Shown one piece after another: positions 1-8,158 of a stretch of DNA of 64,000 nucleotides. Under the pieces are notes generated by a model that saw only the letters and a list, made by a program, of their open reading frames with translations, was not told the DNA's origin and did no database searches. The translations under genes were made by a program, and so were the position numbers. Origin of the DNA: Crossiella sp. SN42 (GTDB taxonomy: Bacteria; Actinomycetota; Actinomycetes; Mycobacteriales; Pseudonocardiaceae); the NCBI RefSeq assembly GCF_023897065.1, contig NZ_JAMHIV010000018.1:124001-188000 (forward strand), in the 5' to 3' direction. Positions within the stretch are counted from its first letter, which is position 1. The number at the start of each line of letters is the position of its first letter.

Positions 1-496
1 TGTGCAGGATCACCGGCCGCCACACGAACGCGACGAACTGCCCGCCGGGCCGCAGCACCCGGACCGCCTCGCGCACCGCGGCCAGCGGGTCGGGCACCTC
101 TTCCAGGCTGTAGGTGAAGAAGATGGTGTCCACGCTGTTGTCGGCGAAGGGCAGCTTGCAGCCGTCCCCCGCCACCAGCACCAGCTCCGCGCCCGGCGTG
201 CCCGCGTGCTTGTCGGCGAGCTTCTTCTGCGCGCCCGCGGCCGGGTCCAGCCCGATCAGCCGGGCCTCGCCGCCGAGGTGCTCGCGCAGCGCCTTGGTGA
301 AGAAGCCGCCGCCGCTGCCGATCTCCACGGTGGTGCTGCCCGGCCTGCTCGGCACCCACTTGCGCACGTCCCTGCTGGGCAGGTCCCAGCCCAGCACGAA
401 GCGCAGCACGGGGTGGCTGATCAGCCGGTACAGCACGGCCGGGGTGCGCCAGCCCTTGCGGACCTGGGGCTCGGACTCGGTAGCGGTGGGGGTCAC
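1..496 (-). CDS. SAM-dependent class I methyltransferase (3' part off the window)
   Basis: The minus-strand frame opens at a GTG at 496 behind a GAGAGAAG-type ribosome site and is still open at base 1, so about 165 N-terminal residues are visible and the C-terminus is missing. It shows the Rossmann methyltransferase signature: motif I VEIGSGGGFFTKAL near residue 50, an acidic turn LIGLDPA, motif II-like DTIFFTYSLEEVPDP and motif post-II VLRPGG. The fold transfers methyl from S-adenosylmethionine; the acceptor is unknown. It starts 10 bp after the stop of the DHA2 exporter, so the two are likely co-transcribed. No membrane segment is seen. Confidence 0.85.
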   Translation of the reverse strand, partial: MTPTATESEPQVRKGWRTPAVLYRLISHPVLRFVLGWDLPSRDVRKWVPSRPGSTTVEIGSGGGFFTKALREHLGGEARLIGLDPAAGAQKKLADKHAGTPGAELVLVAGDGCKLPFADNSVDTIFFTYSLEEVPDPLAAVREAVRVLRPGGQFVAFVWRPVILH

Positions 497-506
497 AGCT
501 TCTCTC

Positions 507-2039
507 TCAGTCGTGTCCTGCGGACTTGATGACCTGCCGGGGCAGGAGTCGGGAGGCGACGATCGCGGCCAGGGTGAGCACCACCGCGGCGATCACCAGG
601 GTGACGGTGAGCCCGTCCACGAAGGCCTGCCGGGCGGCGCCGAGCAGCGCCTCACCGGCCGGTCCGCCCAGCTCGCGCCCGGCCCGGTCGGCCTCGGACA
701 TGGACTGCCGCGCCAGGTCCAGGCTGCCCTGCGGCACCCCGGGCACGGCGGCCAGGTGCGCGGTGTAGACCGCGGACATCACGCTGCCCACGATCGCGGT
801 GCCCAGCCCGGTGCCCAGCTCGTAGCCGGTCTCCTCCACCGCGGCCGCGGCGCCTGCCTGCGCGGGCGGCGCGGAGGCCAGCAGCGCGTCGGAGGAGGCG
901 GTGAAGGCCGCGGACACCCCGAGGCCGACGCCGAGCAGGCAGGGCACCAGCAGCCACGGGTGGTCCTGGGTGTCCAGCCAGAACCCGGCGGGCACCAGCG
1001 CGATCGCGGTGATGGTGAAGCCGCCCGCGGTGACCACGCTGGTGGAGAAGCGCTGCAGCAGCGGCGCGGCGACCAGGCCACCGGCGATGGCCGCGAGCAT
1101 CGCGGGCATCAGCCGCACCCCGGCCTCGAGCGGGCCGAGTTGCAGCACGTACTGGAGGTACTGGGAGAACGTCAGGCCGAGACCGGCCAGCGAGCTCATC
1201 ACCAGCACCACGCAGGCGACCGCGGTGCTGAAGGTGGCGTTGCGGAACATCCGCATGTCCAGCAACGGTTTTTCCATGCTCAGCTGCCGCCGGACGAACC
1301 AGACCAGCATCAGCAGGCCGCCGAGGCCGGTGGCGATGGCGACCGGGTCGAGCACGCCGTGGTGCCCGGCCTGCTTGACGCCGTAGGCGATGCCGAGCAC
1401 GCCGAGCGCGGACAGCAGCGCGGAGAGGATGTCCCAGCGGCCCTTGGCCGGGTCGGCCGACTCGGGCACCAGCCACAGCGCCAGCGGGATGGCGACCACC
1501 ATGACCGGCACGTTGATCAGGAAGGCCGCGTGCCAGGAGAAGAACTCCACCAGCACGCCGCCCAGCAGCGGTCCGAGCGCCGCGCCGGAGGCGGCCACCG
1601 CGCTCCACACGCCGATGGCGAACTGGCGTTCCTTGCGGTCGGGGAAGATGTGCCGCAGCACCGACAGGGTGGCCGGCATGATCATCGCGCCGCCGATGCC
1701 CAGCCCGGCGCGCGCGGCGATCAGCATGCCGGTGCTGGTGGACAGCGCCGCCGCGATCGAGGCGGCGCCGAAGACCAGGTAGCCGTACATCAGGATGCGG
1801 CGGCGGCCGTACCGGTCGCCGAGGGTGCCGAAGGCGATCAGCAGCGGGGCGGCCAGCAGCGAGTAGACGTCGATGATCCAGAGCAGCCCGACCGGGCCCG
1901 GCTTGAGATCAGCGGCGAGCGAGGGGACCGCGGTGTGCAGCACGGTGGCGTCCACCGCGACCAGCAGCAGGCTCACCGACAACACGGTGAGCACGGCCCA
2001 GCGCCGACGCGAGACGACCGCGGTGGGTGCGGTGTCCAT
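507..2039 (-). CDS. MFS drug exporter, DHA2 (14-TM) family
   Basis: 510-residue integral membrane protein of the major facilitator superfamily, DHA2 type (SmvA/LfrA/QacA relatives), which exports lipophilic cations or drugs using the proton gradient. Motif A (GTLGDRYGRRRILMYG) follows TM2, and the antiporter motif C region (GAALGPLLGGVL) lies in TM5. Length and repeated hydrophobic blocks fit 14 helices. The ATG at 2039 is chosen over an in-frame start at 2066 because GGGAGGG sits about 8 nt upstream. A methyltransferase follows 10 bp downstream. The substrate cannot be told from sequence. Confidence 0.92.
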   Translation of the reverse strand: MDTAPTAVVSRRRWAVLTVLSVSLLLVAVDATVLHTAVPSLAADLKPGPVGLLWIIDVYSLLAAPLLIAFGTLGDRYGRRRILMYGYLVFGAASIAAALSTSTGMLIAARAGLGIGGAMIMPATLSVLRHIFPDRKERQFAIGVWSAVAASGAALGPLLGGVLVEFFSWHAAFLINVPVMVVAIPLALWLVPESADPAKGRWDILSALLSALGVLGIAYGVKQAGHHGVLDPVAIATGLGGLLMLVWFVRRQLSMEKPLLDMRMFRNATFSTAVACVVLVMSSLAGLGLTFSQYLQYVLQLGPLEAGVRLMPAMLAAIAGGLVAAPLLQRFSTSVVTAGGFTITAIALVPAGFWLDTQDHPWLLVPCLLGVGLGVSAAFTASSDALLASAPPAQAGAAAAVEETGYELGTGLGTAIVGSVMSAVYTAHLAAVPGVPQGSLDLARQSMSEADRAGRELGGPAGEALLGAARQAFVDGLTVTLVIAAVVLTLAAIVASRLLPRQVIKSAGHD

Positions 2040-2511
2040 CGGGTGATTCCCTCCCCTGCTCGCCACCAGGGACGTTCCCCTGGCGCGGCACCGACCCTAA
2101 CCGAGCTTCAGCTGGGCTTCAGGTCTGCCCCGTAGTTGAGAACTTACGATGAACCAACGCCGAACGCGGCAACTTGGTTCCAGAAGAGACAGTAGTGTTT
2201 CAACCAGGGCCGGTCAGTGGGCTTTCGTCGAGTGCCCCGCTGACGAAGGTCGGTGCCAGGGCCCATCGATTGCCCGGCGCGCACAAGTGGGCCGTAAATC
2301 CAGACGCGCGACCCGCGAACCGAGTTGCCCGAACTGAAAGTGACCTGGATCACCGTCCGATCGGCCCACGCCGATGGGCGGTCGAGCTCCCGTCGATCGT
2401 CTGATGTGGCCCCCTCTCACCTGCGCATAGCGTCGCGGGCACCCCATTTCCGATCTTCCGGGAACGGGGTCTGCACACCTTTCTGCCAGCGCAGAGACAA
2501 AAGGGGCACTC
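2040..2511. other. Intergenic region between divergent exporter and protease genes
   Basis: 472 bp with no convincing gene; the short ORFs here lack actinomycete third-position bias. It must hold the exporter promoter (leftward) and the protease promoter (rightward). Two GCTTCAG heptamers lie exactly 11 bp apart at 2105-2111 and 2116-2122, a spacing typical of OmpR-type response-regulator direct repeats. Confidence 0.5.
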
Positions 2512-3390
2512 ATGCTTGGCAAACGTCTCCTCATGGCCGTGTTGGCCGCGACCCTCGGCGTGGTGGCCACCGCCGGGGCAGCCGCGGCCGCGCCGCCGCA
2601 CAACCCCGGCGACCCGGGCGCGCTCGTGGTCGGCGGCACTCCGGTGCCGGACGGCAAGTACCCGTTCATGGTCACCTTGCAGGACGCCCGGTTCGGGCCG
2701 ACCGCCTACGACCGGCACAACTGCGGCGGCACCCTGGTGGGCCCGCGCGTGGTGCTGACCGCGGCGCACTGCGTCGTCGGCTACACGCCGGAAACCCTGC
2801 CCAGCCTGACCGTCATCGCCGGGCGCACCCAGCTCTCGATGAACCAGGGCGAGGAGCGCAAGGTCCGCTTCGTCACGGTGCACCCGAAGTACAAGGCCGA
2901 CCGCAGCTACGACATCGCGCTGCTGTCCCTCGACCAGCCGATCACCACGATCAAGCCGATCCAGCTGGTCACCCCGGGCACCGACGCGCTGGAGCGCCCG
3001 GGCCGCCTGGTCACCGGCATCGGCTGGGGCAACACCGAGGCGCAGCCCGGATTCCCGGGTGGCGGCGTGGTCAACTACCCGGACCGGATGCAGGAGGTCG
3101 ACGTCCCGCTGATCTCCAACGACGAGTGCGCGGTCTCCTACCCCGAGACCTCCGACCGCGACCTGTGCGCCGGCCGGACCGGCAAGGACACCTGCCAGGG
3201 CGACTCCGGCGGCCCGCTGTTCGTCTCCCTGCCCAGCCGCAACACCTTCATCCAGATCGGCGTGGTCAGCCGCGGTCGTGGCTGCGCCGCGCACGGCTTC
3301 CCCGGCGTGTACAGCAAGCTGTCGAACGAGGAGCTGGGCGGCTGGATCCAGGCCCCCACCACCCTGGCCACCCTGGGGGTCACCCAGTGA
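2512..3390 (+). CDS. Secreted trypsin-like serine protease, first of a tandem pair
   Basis: 292-residue S1-family serine endopeptidase. A Sec signal peptide (MLGKRLL, hydrophobic core, AAAAA cleavage region) spans about residues 1-27, followed by a short propeptide and the activation-like LVVGGTPV. The triad is clear: His in TAAHC, Asp in SYDIALL, Ser in CQGDSGGP; the primary pocket residue six before Ser is Asp in GKDTCQGDSGG, giving trypsin-like Lys/Arg specificity. Expected to be extracellular. The next gene is a close paralog whose GTG start overlaps this stop (GTGA), so they are translationally coupled. Confidence 0.93.
   Translation: MLGKRLLMAVLAATLGVVATAGAAAAAPPHNPGDPGALVVGGTPVPDGKYPFMVTLQDARFGPTAYDRHNCGGTLVGPRVVLTAAHCVVGYTPETLPSLTVIAGRTQLSMNQGEERKVRFVTVHPKYKADRSYDIALLSLDQPITTIKPIQLVTPGTDALERPGRLVTGIGWGNTEAQPGFPGGGVVNYPDRMQEVDVPLISNDECAVSYPETSDRDLCAGRTGKDTCQGDSGGPLFVSLPSRNTFIQIGVVSRGRGCAAHGFPGVYSKLSNEELGGWIQAPTTLATLGVTQ
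3109..3260 (+). repeat. 152-bp identical tract, copy 1 (protease paralogs)
   Basis: Bases 3109-3260 match 3987-4138 at every position, while flanking sequence of the two genes differs at many sites. The tract covers the catalytic Ser region. This fits recent gene conversion or a recent partial duplication. Confidence 0.9.
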
Positions 3391-4247
3391 ACCGTGGCAA
3401 GCGCGTGCTCTTCGCCGCCCTGACCGCCGCTCTCAGCCTCGGCCTGCTGACGGGGACCTCCGCCGCGTCCCCGTCCACCCCGCCGGGCGACCCGGGCGCG
3501 CTGGTCGTGGGCGGCACCCCGGTGCCCGACGGCAAGTACCCGTTCATGGCCACCCTGCAGGACTCCCGGCGCGGCCCGACCGCGTACAACCGGCACCGCT
3601 GCGGCGGTTCGCTGGTGGGCCCGCGGGTGGTGCTGACCGCGGCGCACTGCGTGGAGGGCTACGACGCGGAGACCATCAAGAACGTCTCCGTGCTCGTCGG
3701 CCGCACCGCGCTCTCGGCCACCCAGGGCGAGGAACGCCCGGTGGTCGGCTTCGAGATGCACGAGAAGTACCTCGCGGACGGCAGCTACGACGTGGCGCTG
3801 CTGTACTTGGCCACCCCCATCACCACCATCAAGCCCATCCAGCTGGTCACCCCCGGCACCGACGCGCTGGAGCGGCCGGGTCGTCTGGTCACCGGCATCG
3901 GCTGGGGCAACATGGAGGCCCAGCCGGGCTTCCCCGGCGGCGGCGTGGTGAACCGGCCGGACCGCCTGCAGGAGGTCGAGCTGCCACTGATCTCCAACGA
4001 CGAGTGCGCGGTCTCCTACCCCGAGACCTCCGACCGCGACCTGTGCGCCGGCCGGACCGGCAAGGACACCTGCCAGGGCGACTCCGGCGGCCCGCTGTTC
4101 GTCTCCCTGCCCAGCCGCAACACCTTCATCCAGATCGGTGTGGTCAGCCGGGGCCAGGGCTGCGCGGCCATCGGTTACCCCGGTGTCTACGCCAAGCTGT
4201 CCAATGTGGAGATCGGCGAGTACATCTCCCCAAAGGCAAAAGCCTGA
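3387..4247 (+). CDS. Secreted trypsin-like serine protease, second of a tandem pair
   Basis: 286-residue S1 protease started by the GTG at 3387, overlapping the upstream stop. It has its own signal peptide (NRGKRVLFAALTAALS then TSAAS) and an intact triad: TAAHC, SYDVALL, GDSGGP, with the trypsin-type Asp in the pocket. It differs from its neighbour mainly in the N-terminal half; the C-terminal catalytic part includes 152 bp of perfect nucleotide identity. A strong terminator follows, ending a two-gene operon. Different start and mid-sections suggest the pair differ in prosequence or substrate preference rather than chemistry. Confidence 0.93.
   Translation: MNRGKRVLFAALTAALSLGLLTGTSAASPSTPPGDPGALVVGGTPVPDGKYPFMATLQDSRRGPTAYNRHRCGGSLVGPRVVLTAAHCVEGYDAETIKNVSVLVGRTALSATQGEERPVVGFEMHEKYLADGSYDVALLYLATPITTIKPIQLVTPGTDALERPGRLVTGIGWGNMEAQPGFPGGGVVNRPDRLQEVELPLISNDECAVSYPETSDRDLCAGRTGKDTCQGDSGGPLFVSLPSRNTFIQIGVVSRGQGCAAIGYPGVYAKLSNVEIGEYISPKAKA
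3987..4138 (+). repeat. 152-bp identical tract, copy 2 (protease paralogs)
   Basis: Second copy of the perfect direct repeat, offset by 878 bp from copy 1. Recombination between the copies would fuse the two protease genes into one in-frame gene. Confidence 0.9.
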
Positions 4248-4257
4248 CCTATTGACC

Positions 4258-4303
4258 AAGTGACGCTCCGCCAGTCAATTGCACTGGCGGAGCGTCACTT
4301 TTT
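4258..4303 (+). terminator. Rho-independent terminator after the protease operon
   Basis: Perfect 18-bp stem (AAGTGACGCTCCGCCAGT at 4258-4275 paired with 4283-4300), 7-nt loop CAATTGC and a run of five T at the 3' side. One of the most canonical terminators in the window. Confidence 0.93.
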
Positions 4304-4443
4304 CCTGCGTAGTACTACTCCTTTTGAGGGATCCTGCCGTCGAGTGGATCCGCTGCCGTTCCCGATCCGTCCATGGTTACGATGCCTGGGGGATGGAAAT
4401 TGCCAACCGCGGTGGATAATCGCCGCGTTGCCAAGGGGGGACC

Positions 4444-4875
4444 ATGGCGGATCCAGACGAGCACCTGCTCACGCCCAGCCAGCGCCACCTGCTGGACCAG
4501 CAGAAACGCGCGAACCCGAGCCCAAGGCCGGTGGATGTGCAGGGGTCGCTGAGCCAGGCGGGCCGGTACCGGATAGACCCGGCGCACGCCAGCAAGGCCC
4601 TGGCCAAGCTGCAAGAAGCGCTGAAGGAGGTCCGGTCGATCGGCGAGGCAGCTCGCGAGCTTCAACGGCTTGACCCGCCGTACAACGATCCGTACAGCAA
4701 GGCGGCGGTCAAGTCGATCGTGCAGCGAGCCAGCGACGAGCAGGGCTGCCACGGCAAGGCCAACAAGGATCTGGAAACCACGATCCAGAACATGATCGAA
4801 AACATCAAGGCTATGGTGCGCGAGCACCAGAACACCGAGGACAAGAACGTCGGCATCGGAGGCAACCGGTCGTGA
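4444..4875 (+). CDS. PE-like small helical protein, putative type VII secretion substrate
   Basis: 143 residues, mostly charged and helical, no signal peptide and no membrane segment. A basic, Pro-containing N-terminus is followed by helical blocks around residues 45-75 and 95-135. ATG at 4444 has GGGGGG just upstream. Its stop overlaps the GTG of a DUF3558 lipoprotein gene, and a PPE-like gene follows. In Pseudonocardiales this gene order is common and the first product is treated as a PE/WXG100-like partner of the third. The sequence itself has no clear WXG motif, so the assignment rests on context. Confidence 0.6.
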   Translation: MADPDEHLLTPSQRHLLDQQKRANPSPRPVDVQGSLSQAGRYRIDPAHASKALAKLQEALKEVRSIGEAARELQRLDPPYNDPYSKAAVKSIVQRASDEQGCHGKANKDLETTIQNMIENIKAMVREHQNTEDKNVGIGGNRS

Positions 4876-5471
4876 CCCGCACAGTCCAGCTCGCCGCCAT
4901 CATCTCACTGAGCACGCTGATGCTGGCAGCTTGTGGCGGTGGTGCCCCCGAGCCGGCCCAGACGAGCGCGCCGGCCAGCACCAGCAAGCAGGGCGTGGCG
5001 CCACCGATCAACAACCCGCTCTCCGCCGACCGGTTCAAGGATCGGGTGTGCGACCTGCTCACCCCGCAACAGCGGGCGACCGTGGGGGCAACCGAGACAC
5101 CCGAGCCGCGAGAGTCCGTCCTCGGACCGGCCTGCACCTGGGACGCCAAGGACGTGAGCGAGGACACCAGGGTCTCCGCGACCCTCTACACCAAACCCGA
5201 GGCCATCAAGTGGGAGCGCTTCTTCGAGGAGCGTGACCGGAACCCGTTCTTCGAGCCCGTTGGTGAACTGGCGGGGACTCCGGCCGTGCACACCCATGAC
5301 GAGAAGGTGGCCGAACGCGGCGGTTGCACCACCAACCTGGGCCTGAGCAAGGAACTCATGATGCACGTGTCGGTGAACCTCCCGCTGAAGTCACCGGACT
5401 ACAAGACGCCGTGCAAGGTCTCCGACCGGATGGCGACCTTCGTGATCCAGAACCTGCGGGCAGGAGGCTGA
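4872..5471 (+). CDS. DUF3558-family lipoprotein
   Basis: 199 residues starting at a GTG that overlaps the previous stop (GTGA). The signal peptide ends in a lipobox, LMLAACGGG, so Cys near residue 21 is lipidated and the protein is anchored outside the membrane. A low-complexity Pro/Ser/Thr linker follows, then a domain with spaced Cys (VCDLLTP, ACTWD, GGCTTN, TPCKVS) matching the DUF3558 pattern, common in actinomycetes and usually found beside ESX substrates. Function is unknown. The next gene begins 1 nt after the stop. Confidence 0.85.
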   Translation: MTRTVQLAAIISLSTLMLAACGGGAPEPAQTSAPASTSKQGVAPPINNPLSADRFKDRVCDLLTPQQRATVGATETPEPRESVLGPACTWDAKDVSEDTRVSATLYTKPEAIKWERFFEERDRNPFFEPVGELAGTPAVHTHDEKVAERGGCTTNLGLSKELMMHVSVNLPLKSPDYKTPCKVSDRMATFVIQNLRAGG

Positions 5472-5472
5472 C

Positions 5473-6723
5473 ATGAGCGAGGTTGTCCGATACGCCGCGA
5501 TCAGCAAGGACGGCAGTCTCCCGCGTGCCCAGGCCTTCGACGGGCGCACGATCTACGAGTACTTCAACAACAACGTCAAGGGCACTGGACCGACCACTGA
5601 CGCGAACAAGGAAAAGTGGACCGAGTTCGGCAAGCGCTATGACAAGGTGGCGCGGCTGATCGAGGAGGCCATGGCCGTTGGCAAGATCGCCTTTGAGGGC
5701 AAGGGCGCCGACGCCATGCAGAACAAGATCGCGCCCGTGGTGGCCATCGCGACCCAGGCCAAGGGGGTCTGTGACAGCGTGGCGCTGCAGGTGGCCGCGC
5801 AGGGGGATCACGCGCGGGCGGCGCAGCAGGCCATGGAGAAGGTGCCGGATGTGCCGCCGGAGCCGTGGCTGAACGACTTCATCCCGATGGACACCGACTT
5901 CGACAAGGCGAAGCAGGCCGAGGGCGAGGCGGTCAAGCGCAACCAGGAGCGCTTCGAGTCCTACCGGGGCAACACCCAGGGCACCGTGGACTCCTTGCCG
6001 CAGTACCAGTTCCAGCCACAGCCCGAGCTGACCCTGGACACCGGCAACGGCAACCCCGGCGAGGTCGACCCCGGTCGCCGCGACCCCGGCCGCGTGGACC
6101 CGCCGCGCGGACTCCCGGGCCAGCCGGGCCGTTTCGACCCGCCCGGCGGCGTCACCGGTGGCGGTGGCGGCGGGGGTGGCGGTGGAGGCACCGGCAACGA
6201 CCAGGTGCGCAACGACTGGAACATCCCGGCTCCGCCGCCGGTGGGCGGTCCGCCGCTGCCGCAGCCGATTCCCGGGCCGGGTCCGCTCCCCGGACCGGGG
6301 CCGTCGCCGCTGCCGATGCCCGTGCCGCCGCCCGGTTTCCCGCCCGGTGGCGGGACGCCGCCCGGCGGTGGCAGTGGTCGTGGCGGTAGCGGTGGGTTCG
6401 GGCCGCGCGGCAGTGGCGGGGCGTTCGGGCCTGGCGGATCCGGTGGTCAGGGCGGGATCCGGGGCGGGTTCGGGCCGGGCGGATCGGCCGGGATCGGCGC
6501 GGACGCGCACGGTGCGGCCGGGCGCGGTGGCGCCGGGGGCGCGGGGGCCAGGGGTGCCGCGGGCGCGCCGGGCGGGCCGATGGGCGCCGGGGCCGGGAAC
6601 CGCGGCGAGGAGGACAAGGAGCACCGGCGGCCGGAGTACCTGATCGAGACCGAGGACATCTTCGGCGACATCAGGACGGTGGCGCCGCCGGTGATCGGCG
6701 AGTCCGGCGGCCCCTACGGCTGA
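5473..6723 (+). CDS. PPE-like protein with long Gly/Pro-rich tail
   Basis: 416 residues. About 1-170 form a helical PPE/WXG-like domain (EKWTEFGKRYDKV, EGKGADAMQNKI) resembling ESX-secreted proteins. From about 190 to 380 it is a low-complexity Gly/Pro/Arg region with poly-Gly runs. The last 35 residues regain ordinary composition (EYLIETEDIFGD). No signal peptide, as expected for type VII export. It ends the three-gene unit, and a terminator hairpin follows. No ESX core ATPase or membrane gene lies in the window, so export would use a system encoded elsewhere. Confidence 0.72.
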   Translation: MSEVVRYAAISKDGSLPRAQAFDGRTIYEYFNNNVKGTGPTTDANKEKWTEFGKRYDKVARLIEEAMAVGKIAFEGKGADAMQNKIAPVVAIATQAKGVCDSVALQVAAQGDHARAAQQAMEKVPDVPPEPWLNDFIPMDTDFDKAKQAEGEAVKRNQERFESYRGNTQGTVDSLPQYQFQPQPELTLDTGNGNPGEVDPGRRDPGRVDPPRGLPGQPGRFDPPGGVTGGGGGGGGGGGTGNDQVRNDWNIPAPPPVGGPPLPQPIPGPGPLPGPGPSPLPMPVPPPGFPPGGGTPPGGGSGRGGSGGFGPRGSGGAFGPGGSGGQGGIRGGFGPGGSAGIGADAHGAAGRGGAGGAGARGAAGAPGGPMGAGAGNRGEEDKEHRRPEYLIETEDIFGDIRTVAPPVIGESGGPYG

Positions 6724-6730
6724 GGCCGCG

Positions 6731-6761
6731 CTGCCGGTCCGCCACCACAGCGGACCGGCAG
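6731..6761. terminator. Bidirectional hairpin between convergent genes
   Basis: Perfect 12-bp stem (CTGCCGGTCCGC at 6731-6742 with 6750-6761) and 7-nt loop, placed between the convergent PPE-like and aminopropyltransferase genes. No T run, as is usual in high-GC actinomycetes. Confidence 0.75.
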
Positions 6762-6768
6762 GTGCGAC

Positions 6769-7650
6769 TCAGCGGTAGCTCTTGCGCACCAGGTACGGCG
6801 GCACGCTGTTGCCACGCAAGGCATCCGCGTCGATCGACTCCGGCACATAGCTGCTCGTCTTGAGCCGGTCGACCATCTTCTCCACCGGGTTGTCCACCTC
6901 GTCGGCGCGGCCGAACAGGTAGGCCCACTCGTGCTCGTCGGAGCCGTAGTAGACGACGGTGCCGAAGGTGTCGTTGAACCGCTGCCAGGAGCGGACCAGG
7001 GTGGTGTTGCGCCACATGGTCTGGCAGCCGGCCTGGGTGATCACCACGCCGCCGGGGGCCAGCACCGCCTTGCACATGCCGAGGAACTCCTCGCCGTACA
7101 GACGGTTGTGCTGGGCCTCCTCCTCGCGCTCGTCCGGCAGGTCGACCAGCACGATGTCGTAGCGCAGGTTCTCATCGGCCGCGGCGTCGAGCAGGTACTG
7201 CCAGCCGTCGGTGTAGTGCACCCGCACCGGGCCCTCGTGCCGCTCGGCCGCGGCCAGCTCGGCCGGGGTGTAGCCGTAGGGCAGCTGCTCGGCGCAGACC
7301 TTGACGCACTCGGCGTCGATGTCGACGTGGTCGACCACCTCCGCGCCGAAGGCCACCGACATCTGGCAGACCACGCCCTCGCTGGAGCCGACCACCAGCA
7401 CCCGCTTGACCTGATCGGCCAGCAGCAGGCCGGGCACCAGCAGCGCCTCGTGGTAGGTCACCTGGCTGAGCTCGGTGCTCTGCCGGTCGTTGTCGCAGAA
7501 CAGCGACACGCCCTGCTCGGTGCGGCCGATCACCACGTGCTGGAAGGCGGTGTCGCCCTCCCACAGCACCTCGTTCAGCTCCCAGACGCGGGTCAGGCCC
7601 GCGCCCACGGGCTCGCGGATGACCCGCGTGGACTCGATGACACTGGTCAT
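6769..7650 (-). CDS. Spermidine synthase-like aminopropyltransferase (speE-like)
   Basis: 293-residue PABS-domain enzyme expected to transfer the aminopropyl group of decarboxylated SAM to putrescine. Family landmarks are present: YHEALLVPGLL, an acidic loop VDIDAECV and DLPD standing for the catalytic DxxD region. The normally GGGDG SAM-binding loop reads VGSSEG, so two glycines are replaced; Glu for Asp is known in some aminopropyltransferases, the double Ser is not usual. It is last in a polyamine operon and its ATG overlaps the SpeD stop by 4 bp. Product could be spermidine or a related triamine. Confidence 0.8.
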   Translation of the reverse strand: MTSVIESTRVIREPVGAGLTRVWELNEVLWEGDTAFQHVVIGRTEQGVSLFCDNDRQSTELSQVTYHEALLVPGLLLADQVKRVLVVGSSEGVVCQMSVAFGAEVVDHVDIDAECVKVCAEQLPYGYTPAELAAAERHEGPVRVHYTDGWQYLLDAAADENLRYDIVLVDLPDEREEEAQHNRLYGEEFLGMCKAVLAPGGVVITQAGCQTMWRNTTLVRSWQRFNDTFGTVVYYGSDEHEWAYLFGRADEVDNPVEKMVDRLKTSSYVPESIDADALRGNSVPPYLVRKSYR

Positions 7651-8054
7651 GGGGTCACCTTCATCTCGTTCTCGTTCTCCAGGCCGCGCCGGATGGTGCG
7701 GCTCTGCGCGGACTTGGCGCCCATGGCCTCGGCCAGCAGCGCGACCGCCAGTTCCGGCTGCGCCTTGGTGCCGCAGGTGAACACGTCGACGAACACCGAC
7801 CCGTTCTCCGGATAGGTGTGCAGGGAGGCATGGGACTCCGACAGCAGGGCGAGCACCGTCACCCCCTGCGGGTCGAACTGCTTGGAGATGACTTGCAGCA
7901 CGGTGGCGCCTGCCCGCTTCAGGGCGTCATCCAGGATCTGGCAGAGGAACACCTCGTCATCCAGCAACGCGGTGTCGATCCCGTCGAATTCAGCGAGGAC
8001 ATGCTGTCCGCTGAACAAACCGACGGTCTGCACTGCTTCAGGAGCAATGGACAT
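7647..8054 (-). CDS. speD: S-adenosylmethionine decarboxylase proenzyme
   Basis: 135-residue class-1b-type proenzyme that self-cleaves to a pyruvoyl enzyme and makes decarboxylated SAM for polyamine synthesis. The processing site is visible: SESHASLHTYPE, with cleavage expected between Glu73 and Ser74, and the downstream VDVFTCG carries the active-site Cys. ATG at 8054 has GGGAGG 8 nt upstream. It lies between ornithine decarboxylase (104-bp gap containing a short GCGCGC hairpin) and the aminopropyltransferase, so substrate and product are made by neighbours. Confidence 0.93.
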   Translation of the reverse strand: MSIAPEAVQTVGLFSGQHVLAEFDGIDTALLDDEVFLCQILDDALKRAGATVLQVISKQFDPQGVTVLALLSESHASLHTYPENGSVFVDVFTCGTKAQPELAVALLAEAMGAKSAQSRTIRRGLENENEMKVTP

Positions 8055-8158
8055 CTATCAACCTCCCTACTGTCGAAGTAGCGCGCGGGGTTCGCGCGCA
8101 GGGAAGGCCCATCCCGCATGGGAATGGGGAGTTGGATGGGTGTGGGGTGGTGTCGTCC

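Noticed and set aside
114-2135. Long plus-strand ORF (673 codons) across the methyltransferase and exporter genes
   Set aside because: It is the antisense shadow of two clear minus-strand genes; its Gly/Arg/His-rich translation has no domain.
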